Shown piece by piece: positions 5,914-11,323 of a stretch of DNA of 11,323 nucleotides. The first letter of the stretch is position 1. Each line of letters begins with the position of its first letter. The stretch is taken from NCBI GenBank assembly GCA_002331465.1, contig DCYM01000230.1, forward strand, positions 1 through 11,323. The letters run 5' to 3'. The position numbers and the translations under genes were made by a program. Source of the DNA: Candidatus Neomicrothrix sp. UBA2110 (GTDB lineage: Bacteria > Actinomycetota > Acidimicrobiia > Acidimicrobiales > Poriferisodalaceae). The notes under the pieces are model-generated. The model ran no database searches. It saw only the letters and a program-made list of their open reading frames with translations, and was not told where the DNA came from.

Positions 5914-6668
5914 CTTTGGCCTGCCACAGACACCACGGCCCGGACGAGTCCCTCTATCGACTGTTGTTCAGCAATAAATGTCACACTGACGCCCAAGCGC
6001 TCACATTCTCGAGCTGTCGTCTGCCCGATAACAACTACCTTCGCTGCGCTCTTTCCGCCAGTTTGTTCAAGGTGTCCTTTCACCGCTGAGGGCGATGCAA
6101 ACGTGACCACATCTGCATCGATGGCTTCGGAAACTAAATCACGGTTTAGCGACGGGAATACCGTTCGATATGCAGCTACCCCATCAACTTGCCATCCTCT
6201 ATCTCGAAGTCCGTCAACAAGATCTGTTCGGCCGTCCGATGCCATGGGAACTAGAGCACGGTCACTAGGTTTCGGGTTTGGAAAAGCTTCGGCTAATGAA
6301 ACCCCGTCGTACTGCACTGGTATTAGATCGGGTTCTCGTCCCATCTCTAAAGCGACCTTTGCCGCGGTTGTCGGTCCTACCACTGCAATCTGAAGATGCG
6401 AGAACCTTTTAAGAACTCCTCTTCGTGCACCTCGAGCCATTAACGCCGCCACCGAATTAGTTGAAGTAAACGCAACCCACGAGAACCGATCCAGGCGGAT
6501 GAGGGCGTCATCTAACGGTTGCCCTCCGTCTAAGGGAGGTACTACCGCGATTGCGGGAGCAGCAACAACCTTTGCGCCAGCGTCAGACAAGGCTTCGATT
6601 AGGCCCGAGTTTTGGTGCGAGGCGCGGGTTACAACAACCGACTTTCCTTCAAGCATCTTAGAACTCAA
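5910..6668 (-). CDS. hemD: Uroporphyrinogen-III synthase
   Basis: A 252-residue cytosolic enzyme that closes hydroxymethylbilane, with inversion of ring D, to give uroporphyrinogen III. The family is poorly conserved, but the two-domain pattern is clear. VVVTRA (11-16) begins domain 1, and FTSTNSV (67-73) is the conserved Ser/Thr-Asn turn. YDGVSLAEAF follows near 120-129, TFASPSAV (189-196) is the domain 2 counterpart, and VVVIGQTTAREC (211-222) is the C-terminal signature. Its place after hemC supports the call. The proposed start is a TTG at 6668 that overlaps the hemC stop as TTGA; an ATG four codons later (6656) is an alternative, and neither has a strong ribosome site. The stop overlaps the HAD start as ATGA. 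There is no fused methyltransferase domain, unlike the bifunctional HemD of some actinobacteria. Confidence 0.92.
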   Translation of the reverse strand: MSSKMLEGKSVVVTRASHQNSGLIEALSDAGAKVVAAPAIAVVPPLDGGQPLDDALIRLDRFSWVAFTSTNSVAALMARGARRGVLKRFSHLQIAVVGPTTAAKVALEMGREPDLIPVQYDGVSLAEAFPNPKPSDRALVPMASDGRTDLVDGLRDRGWQVDGVAAYRTVFPSLNRDLVSEAIDADVVTFASPSAVKGHLEQTGGKSAAKVVVIGQTTARECERLGVSVTFIAEQQSIEGLVRAVVSVAGQR

Positions 6669-7561
6669 GAGCTAGCTTCGTTTATTGACAGGAGAGCGCG
6701 TCCCCCGTCGGCGAGAAGTTCCTCAGCGACGGCTTTCCCCAAAGCATCCGCGTCGTAACCCTGTTGCCGAGTGCGCAGCAGAGTGGTGCCGTCCCTTGAG
6801 GCGAGCACCGCGTCAAGTTGGATGATCCCTTCTTCCAAGTACGCATAAGCTCCAACTGGCAGCTCACAGCCACCGCCCAGTTGCGCTAGATAGGCACGTT
6901 CAGTTTCAACGCAACGTCTGGTCGGCTCATCGGATATTCCCAGCAGCTGTTCATGAATGGTGGGATCGTCATCACGGCACTCCACAGCAATGGCACCCTG
7001 GCCTACTTGCGGGACCATTTCTTCAACGCTGAGGACCTCTGCTACGGAATTTGTAAGTTCGAGGCGCTGTAAGGCGGCCATTGCAACCACTACGGCGTCA
7101 ACGTCTTCTTGTTCTGCGACGGCGATTCGTGTTTCCACATTGCCTCGCAGCCCGGTGAATTTCAGATCCGGCCGAACGTGCGCAAGTTGCGCCTGTCGCC
7201 GAGCCGAGCCTGTAGCAATTCTCGCTCCCTGCGGTAGTTGTCGGAGGTTCATCCCAATCAGCGCGTCACGCGGGTCACCTCTTTCCAAGAAAGCAGCGAG
7301 ATTGAGACCGGCAGTAGGGGATGACATCAAATCTTTCGCGCTGTGCACTGCCAGGTCGGCTTGGCCCTCCAGGACTGCCATTTGCACTTCTTTGACGAAG
7401 ACCCCACGACCTGCCATTTCTTGGATTTGCCGCGTCTGATCTTGGTCGCCTTCAGTAGTTACGATTAAAAATTCGACGTCAATAGCACTCAGCGCTAAAC
7501 GTTTAGCAACAGCCTCCGCTTGCCAGCGCGCCAACGGGCTCGATCGAGTCGCGATGATCAC
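6665..7561 (-). CDS. hemC: Porphobilinogen deaminase (hydroxymethylbilane synthase)
   Basis: This 298-residue cytosolic enzyme polymerises four porphobilinogens into hydroxymethylbilane. Family signatures in order are ATRSSPLARWQA (4-15), GRGVFVKE (51-58), HSAKDL with the catalytic Asp77 (73-78), ATGSARRQAQL with the cofactor-carboxylate-binding arginines (116-126), LRGNVETR (138-145), and LGGGCELPVGA, where Cys232 carries the dipyrromethane cofactor. Length is slightly under the usual ~310 because the N-terminus is short. The start is a GTG at 7561 with GAGGG about 6 bases upstream, 12 bases after the hemA stop. The stop overlaps the hemD TTG. No catalytic residue appears to be missing. Confidence 0.97.
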   Translation of the reverse strand: MIIATRSSPLARWQAEAVAKRLALSAIDVEFLIVTTEGDQDQTRQIQEMAGRGVFVKEVQMAVLEGQADLAVHSAKDLMSSPTAGLNLAAFLERGDPRDALIGMNLRQLPQGARIATGSARRQAQLAHVRPDLKFTGLRGNVETRIAVAEQEDVDAVVVAMAALQRLELTNSVAEVLSVEEMVPQVGQGAIAVECRDDDPTIHEQLLGISDEPTRRCVETERAYLAQLGGGCELPVGAYAYLEEGIIQLDAVLASRDGTTLLRTRQQGYDADALGKAVAEELLADGGRALLSINEASS

Positions 7562-7573
7562 GGAGACCCTCGC

Positions 7574-8830
7574 TCAAAGGTCAAAGAGATCGCGAACCGA
7601 GTCTGCAAGACGGTCACCTTTTGCTGATCCTGCGGCTTCTTTTAGGGCAGCAGTGGGTTCGTGAAGAAGCTTGGCCACAAGACCACGGGTGAATTGATCA
7701 AGAGAAGCACGGTCTGAATCTGAGTAACCAGCCTTTCGTGCAAACTTATCTACTTCTTGACTCCGCTTTGCTTCAACTGTGCCTCTCATCGACGCGATAA
7801 GCGGAGCTACTTCCCGAGCGGATCGAACGTCAGCGAACCGTTTTGCCTCAGATTCAACTATGAGCTCAACCGTCTCCACCTCATTTGCACGTTCCATCCG
7901 ACCGTTAGCCGCGAAGCTAGACAGATCGTCCATATCGAGAAGAGTGACTCCGTCGATTTGAGCGACCTCAGGGTCGATGTCTCGCGGCATCGCTATATCA
8001 ACGATGAGCAACGGCTCACCTGCTCGTCGGGCGATGACCTCGGCGATGGAAGTGTTGTCGAGAATTACTTCTGTGGCTCCAGTGGACGTCATCAACACGT
8101 CAACGTCACCCAAGGTTTCTCCCAAGTCTTCAAGTGCTATCGAGGAACCGTCGATTCGAGCAGCTAAGGCATCGGCCTTGGAAGTGGTGCGGTTAGCTAC
8201 ATAAACATGATCGGGTCCTGCGGCGGCCAAGGCGACGATCATTCCTTCCCCCATTTCCCCTGCTCCTACGACGAGCACCGTTCGACCGATCAAGCTGCCA
8301 AAATGCTCTGTCGCCATCAAAACAGCCGCATGAGAAACTGACGCTGTATGTCGGCCTATCGAACTTTCGTTACGCGCACGCTTGCCTGTTTCCACCGCAT
8401 GTCGAAAGAGAAGGTTTAAAACCGCTCCAGAAGTGCCCTCAAGGCGAGCTGTTTCCCATGAAGTTTTTATTTGGCCTTGGATTTCCGACTCGCCCAACAC
8501 CGCCGAATCAAGGCCCGATGCCACCGAAAAAAGATGCTTCACCGCATCATCGTCATGATGCACATACAAACAATCGGATATGTCTTCTGGCGCTACAAAA
8601 GCTGACTCTGCGAAAAAGTCACGCATTTCGGCATACGCGGCATGGAATTTTTCTGCGACAACGTACGCCTCGGTGCGATTACAAGTCGACACAATGACTG
8701 CTTCACTGATGTGATCGCGTTGGCTAAGCCCTGCCAGGTTTTTTGGGAGATCGTCCGCGCTAATGATGAACTTCTCTAATAGCTCCAGCGGAGCACTCCG
8801 GTGATTCAAACCAATAACAACGATAGACAA
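7574..8830 (-). CDS. hemA: Glutamyl-tRNA reductase
   Basis: A 418-residue, NADPH-dependent enzyme reducing glutamyl-tRNA(Glu) to glutamate-1-semialdehyde, the committed step of C5 tetrapyrrole synthesis. It begins with the family N-terminus VVIGLNHRSAPLE and has the catalytic Cys50 in STCNRTE. GLDSAVLGESEIQGQ (106-120) is the conserved active-site segment, VLVVGAGEMGE (185-195) is the NADPH-binding loop, and the helical C-terminal dimerisation domain ends at about 410. The only in-frame start matching the family N-terminus is a TTG at 8830. Upstream codons contain no ATG or GTG before the in-frame stop at 8873-8875, and the ribosome site is weak. The 111 bases upstream (8831-8941) contain a 5-bp GGGCT/AGCCC inverted repeat around a 17-base loop. 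A leader or attenuator is possible, but I cannot identify one. HemA is often regulated post-translationally by haem. Confidence 0.97.
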   Translation of the reverse strand: MSIVVIGLNHRSAPLELLEKFIISADDLPKNLAGLSQRDHISEAVIVSTCNRTEAYVVAEKFHAAYAEMRDFFAESAFVAPEDISDCLYVHHDDDAVKHLFSVASGLDSAVLGESEIQGQIKTSWETARLEGTSGAVLNLLFRHAVETGKRARNESSIGRHTASVSHAAVLMATEHFGSLIGRTVLVVGAGEMGEGMIVALAAAGPDHVYVANRTTSKADALAARIDGSSIALEDLGETLGDVDVLMTSTGATEVILDNTSIAEVIARRAGEPLLIVDIAMPRDIDPEVAQIDGVTLLDMDDLSSFAANGRMERANEVETVELIVESEAKRFADVRSAREVAPLIASMRGTVEAKRSQEVDKFARKAGYSDSDRASLDQFTRGLVAKLLHEPTAALKEAAGSAKGDRLADSVRDLFDL

Positions 8831-8941
8831 GAGGCAACCAAATCGATCAAGAAACCGTGCGGGCTCAGTCTCTCAGCAACAAAGCCCTGTTTCCACTCTC
8901 CCATTCGCTCATTGGCAGATTTTGTTGCGTCAAAAAATTAG

Positions 8942-9031
8942 TTAGAACGAGATGAAAAGCAGTTGAATCGTAGCCGCTACGAATATCAGCATCAGTAAAG
9001 CAGCGAGTACAAGCGTGGTACCTGGTCTCAA
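8942..9031 (-). CDS. 29-residue single-helix membrane microprotein, coupled to the DUF62 gene
   Basis: A short frame that standard length cut-offs would miss: TTG start at 9031, TAA stop at 8942-8944. The product begins MRPGTTLVLAALLML and continues IFVAATIQLLFISF, so residues 7-29 form one hydrophobic helix preceded by a short Arg/Pro/Gly head. The TTG overlaps the stop of the DUF62 gene as TTGA, the same arrangement as hemC/hemD. An AGGGA ribosome site lies about 7 bases upstream, inside the end of the DUF62 gene. These points and the membrane-like composition support a real gene. Its function is unknown. It may be a membrane-associated accessory peptide. A chance hydrophobic frame remains possible, because it is short and I cannot check conservation. 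Confidence 0.6.
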   Translation of the reverse strand: MRPGTTLVLAALLMLIFVAATIQLLFISF

Positions 9032-9828
9032 GTTGCTTCCCTAATTGTGACTTCAGCTCCAATGTCTAATCCTGCGGGCACTACACCTTCGTCTCGTCCA
9101 GTAGCGACCGAAAGCAACCCATGCTCATCATCAACGAGTGCTAACTGGCCTGGATTCACATCAATTGGACTTTGAAGCCGAACAACCCTTTTCTCATCAC
9201 CAAATTCAAGAACGAATACATCACCCATACCGGAAATAGTGTCGCGGTCGAAATTGAGTTGAGCAGCGCCCCGACGGCCTTTACCTATTACCTCGGCAGA
9301 TATCGAACCGTCCTCTTCAAGACGCGATACTGGGACAAGTGACGGAAGTAGCAGATTCGGGTCGATGCTGTCGCCAAGTTCTTCAATGGATCGACCCGCT
9401 GCTAGATGCCCAGAAACCGGGCCAATCACATCGCGCGCAGGATGTTGAAGGCCCGGCGACATGACATGGAACTCAGTATTTGTAAGCTGCACAGCGCGGT
9501 CAGCGCCGCCAACGACAGCAACAGCAGCACCTAATAGTCCATTGTCGGGACCGACAAGCACGGCTTGACCGTCGCCGACTTCGACAGCGATCGCAGGGCG
9601 GTCTAGGGCTGAACCCACAGATGCGAGGACTAGACCTGACGCAAGGTACGGCACGCTGCGAGCAAGCATCAGCGAGCCAGCACGAACACCCCCAGGGTGG
9701 ATGTCGTGGCACAGATCTATCACTAGAGACCCAGGAGTCAAATCACGCAGAATAGAGTGCAGAAGCCCCACGGATTCGTCGGAAGTACCTAAATCAGTGA
9801 GGCAGGTAATGGTGTCGAACCGTGTCAT
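9028..9828 (-). CDS. Divergent SAM hydroxide adenosyltransferase (DUF62) family protein
   Basis: A 266-residue protein of the DUF62 family. Typical members hydrolyse S-adenosylmethionine to adenosine and methionine, and the fluorinase and chlorinase enzymes are relatives. Recognisable parts are LTDLGTSDESVG (10-21), DLCHDIHPGGVRAGSLMLAR (38-57), GPDNGLL (93-99) and HPARDVIGPVSGHLAAG (129-145). The usual VVDPGVG motif, whose Asp belongs to the water-activating Asp-Arg-His set, is replaced by VLASVG (67-72). The C-terminal FGN-x-QLN motif is reduced to RGAAQLN (186-192). The fold is probably kept, but SAM hydrolysis may be altered or lost. The start is ATG 9828, three bases after the proC stop, with no clear ribosome site, so translation is probably coupled. 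The stop overlaps the following microprotein. Confidence 0.85.
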   Translation of the reverse strand: MTRFDTITCLTDLGTSDESVGLLHSILRDLTPGSLVIDLCHDIHPGGVRAGSLMLARSVPYLASGLVLASVGSALDRPAIAVEVGDGQAVLVGPDNGLLGAAVAVVGGADRAVQLTNTEFHVMSPGLQHPARDVIGPVSGHLAAGRSIEELGDSIDPNLLLPSLVPVSRLEEDGSISAEVIGKGRRGAAQLNFDRDTISGMGDVFVLEFGDEKRVVRLQSPIDVNPGQLALVDDEHGLLSVATGRDEGVVPAGLDIGAEVTIREAT

Positions 9829-9831
9829 GGG

Positions 9832-10614
9832 TCAGGTTCGACCGAGTTCTTGAGAGCGCATAGTTGCCGCCTCAATTGCAGCTGCGAACGCTGCCCTCAA
9901 TCCATGTTGCTCAAGCTCGCGGAGTCCCGCTGCTGTCGTACCGCCCGGTGAGGTGACATCAGCCCGCAGCTCCGCCGGAGGTCGTCCTTCCGAAAGCAAA
10001 GTTGCCGCTCCCAGAAGGGTCTGCACCGCTAATTCCGTTGCTACGATTCGGCTCAAACCTGTCAAGACACCGGCATCAATCATGGCTTCAGCCACGAGAA
10101 AGATATACGCGGGTCCCGATCCTGATAAGCCAGTTACCGCGTCAAGCAGTTTTTCGTCGGTTCGAACCACAGTGCCTACGGCGCCGAGTATTCCTTCGGC
10201 CCAGGCAAGGTCTTCAAGGCTTGCCGCGCCATTCCCGCAGATAGCAGCTGCGCCCTGCCCGACCAACGCGGGAGTATTTGGCATAGCTCGGACAACGGGC
10301 AACAAACCCCCTGTCGCGTCGTCGAGTGTGGCAAGGGTCACCCCAGCCGCTATGGACAACAGACGCTCGGTACCTTTTTCGGCAGCTTCGCGAGCTACGG
10401 TCGGAACGATGTCCGGCTTGGTAGCAAGAATCGTTCCACTGGCGGGTTCAATTTCGGTAGTGGCGCGCACCCCGTAGATCTCAGTCAGTTCTTTTCGTCG
10501 GGGCTCTAACGGTTCTACGATCACAATGCTTTGGGCGTCGCGACCATGCCGTAGCAGTCCACCGAGCAAAGCTGCGCCCATTTTCCCACCGCCGACAATC
10601 AGCAGTTCAGCCAT
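9832..10614 (-). CDS. proC: Pyrroline-5-carboxylate reductase
   Basis: A 260-residue cytosolic enzyme reducing 1-pyrroline-5-carboxylate to proline with NAD(P)H, the last step of proline synthesis. The N-terminal Rossmann motif is IVGGGKMGAAL (6-16), followed by the ATKPDIV segment (64-70) and RAMPNTPALVGQG (109-121). The family signature DAVTGLSGSGPAY (158-170) and VTSPGGTTAAGL (220-231) are intact. The reading frame is open to 10749, but the family N-terminus begins at ATG 10614. The upstream extension overlaps the preceding gene and has no homologous features, so I chose the ATG; a GTG three codons earlier is less likely. It lies 44 bases after the YbjN gene and three bases before the DUF62 gene. 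Mycobacteria have proC in the same broader neighbourhood. Confidence 0.96.
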   Translation of the reverse strand: MAELLIVGGGKMGAALLGGLLRHGRDAQSIVIVEPLEPRRKELTEIYGVRATTEIEPASGTILATKPDIVPTVAREAAEKGTERLLSIAAGVTLATLDDATGGLLPVVRAMPNTPALVGQGAAAICGNGAASLEDLAWAEGILGAVGTVVRTDEKLLDAVTGLSGSGPAYIFLVAEAMIDAGVLTGLSRIVATELAVQTLLGAATLLSEGRPPAELRADVTSPGGTTAAGLRELEQHGLRAAFAAAIEAATMRSQELGRT

Positions 10615-10658
10615 GGGGTCCACGGTACCGGTCGGCTCAGTCAAGACCTTGGCTCTAT

Positions 10659-11144
10659 TTAATGTGAGCCACCTTTGGGATTGTTCTTGAGGCGCTCTGT
10701 GAATCCGATTCGCAAGGCTGCGGACCAGTGACGCTCCACGAACTCCCATATCGACCCCAAGATCCGATCGAGTTCATGTTCGTCGACGGCATGAAAAGGG
10801 AGTTCGCCCGTCAAAAAAATTGCTTCCTCTGGTCCAATACCGAACTGGGCTCCAACTAGGTCGTAATTGCGACGGAGCAACAACTCGAAGAGCTTTTCTC
10901 TGTTGTTTTCGGGTGCTGGGAGAAAGTAAGTCTCATATTTCAACGTTCGTTGTCCAAGTGTGAACCACACAGTGCTGACATCGCGAGCCTCTCCTTCGAG
11001 GCGAACGTACCAACGACGCGGGATATCGGCGTCACGGACAACTTCACGCAGAATCGGTAATTCTTGTTTTTGTGCCTCGAGCCACTTGTCGATCAGTTGT
11101 TCAAGCGCGTCTAACTCGTCTTGAGTCGCCGCTTCATGTGTCAC
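10659..11144 (-). CDS. YbjN-domain protein
   Basis: A 161-residue soluble protein of the actinobacterial YbjN type, a fold related to type III secretion chaperones and of uncertain biochemical role. It opens with an acidic helix (about 7-26). The core has WYVRLEGEARDVSTVWFTLG (45-64) and TLKYETYFLPAPENN (67-81), then LLRRNYDLVGAQFGI (89-103). It ends with an amphipathic helix containing WEFVERHW. It has no cysteine, signal or membrane segment. In mycobacteria the matching gene (Rv0487) directly follows mshA, as here. The start is a GTG at 11144 overlapping the upstream stop as GTGA, so it is translationally coupled. Assignment rests on this sequence pattern and the gene order; the cellular function is not known. 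Confidence 0.85.
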   Translation of the reverse strand: MTHEAATQDELDALEQLIDKWLEAQKQELPILREVVRDADIPRRWYVRLEGEARDVSTVWFTLGQRTLKYETYFLPAPENNREKLFELLLRRNYDLVGAQFGIGPEEAIFLTGELPFHAVDEHELDRILGSIWEFVERHWSAALRIGFTERLKNNPKGGSH

Positions 11145-11323
11145 ACGCAGGTGACCAGTTCACGTGACATTAAGCGACCAAACACCTCAATTGCTCCGCT
11201 CGCGCCGGCGTCCCAACTATGCAAGGCGGCTCGTTCAACTCCACGGCTCCCCATGTTGCGTCGCATTTCTGGGTGACTGAGCAATTTGTCGACGGCGGCG
11301 GCGAAAAGCTTATGATCTCGCTC
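11141..11323 (-). CDS. mshA: C-terminus of a family 1 glycosyltransferase, probably MshA (partial)
   Basis: The last 60 residues of a gene entering from the right edge, in frame from 11323 to a TGA at 11141-11143. The segment KLLSHPEMRRNMGSRG, then ERAALHSWDAGASGAIEVF, is the typical C-terminal helix pair of GT-B family 1 glycosyltransferases, with the conserved Trp of the 'fSW' motif that packs back onto the N-terminal domain. The sugar-donor site lies outside the window, so sequence alone gives only 'glycosyltransferase'. The MshA call, which means transfer of N-acetylglucosamine to inositol-3-phosphate in mycothiol synthesis, comes from the YbjN gene directly downstream, the arrangement known in mycobacteria. 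The stop overlaps the YbjN GTG start. Confidence 0.65.
   Translation of the reverse strand, partial: ERDHKLFAAAVDKLLSHPEMRRNMGSRGVERAALHSWDAGASGAIEVFGRLMSRELVTCV

Noticed and set aside
8872..8941. T6 run after the microprotein stop and the GGGCT/AGCCC inverted repeat, considered as a terminator or riboswitch before hemA
   Set aside because: The T run precedes rather than follows the hairpin, the stem is only five pairs with a long loop, and no known riboswitch core is recognisable.
8865..9062. 65-codon minus-strand frame between hemA and the DUF62 gene
   Set aside because: It overlaps the end of the DUF62 gene and the microprotein in another frame, with a mixed composition and no ribosome site. 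The 29-codon frame with a coupled start explains the region better.
9028..9828. SAM-dependent fluorinase or chlorinase
   Set aside because: Only the shared DUF62 fold is visible, catalytic positions are degenerate, and no organohalogen biosynthesis genes are nearby.
10615..10749. Extended N-terminus of the ProC reading frame starting at 10749
   Set aside because: It overlaps the YbjN gene by about 90 bases, and the Rossmann motif starts immediately after the internal ATG at 10614, as in the family.

Overview
The window reads as a chromosomal piece of an actinobacterium of moderate GC, most likely from the Acidimicrobiia or a close relative. This is inferred from gene content and order; no marker gene is present. 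Haem precursors are made by the C5 (glutamyl-tRNA) route. The gene order resembles the Mycobacterium tuberculosis stretch mshA (Rv0486), YbjN-like Rv0487, proC (Rv0500), hemA-hemC-hemD (Rv0509-Rv0511) and hemL (Rv0524), but is more compact. GTG and TTG starts and 4-base stop/start overlaps are common.

Left part (1-3873) is respiratory. On the minus strand, reading leftwards, a three-helix membrane protein, a 2[4Fe-4S] ferredoxin and the N-terminal half of a cytochrome b (cut by the window edge) form a tight cluster. Divergent from it, across a 390-base intergenic region, lie a membrane-anchored monohaem cytochrome c and an FAD-dependent geranylgeranyl-reductase-family protein. The latter could saturate the menaquinone side chain. 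Together they suggest a quinol:cytochrome c oxidoreductase-type complex with its electron acceptor and a quinone-tailoring enzyme. A ferredoxin inside this cluster is the most unusual feature of the respiratory part.

Right part (3910-11323) is entirely minus strand and reads from right to left: the C-terminus of a group 1 glycosyltransferase (probably MshA, mycothiol synthesis), a YbjN-domain protein, proC, a divergent SAM hydroxide adenosyltransferase (DUF62) family protein, a previously uncalled 29-residue membrane microprotein, hemA, hemC, hemD, a HAD phosphatase and hemL. Gaps range from overlaps to 111 bases, so much of it may be one or a few long transcripts. HemA, HemL, HemC and HemD carry tRNA-bound glutamate to uroporphyrinogen III, except for the porphobilinogen synthase step: hemB is absent from its usual place after hemD, which the HAD gene occupies. 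The two halves fit together in that haem feeds the b- and c-type cytochromes, though this is context and not proof of co-regulation.

I saw no tRNA, rRNA, CRISPR array, insertion sequence or phage gene. There is no clear new defence or mobile system. The best candidates for something undescribed are the ferredoxin-containing cytochrome b cluster and the microprotein translationally coupled to the DUF62 gene.
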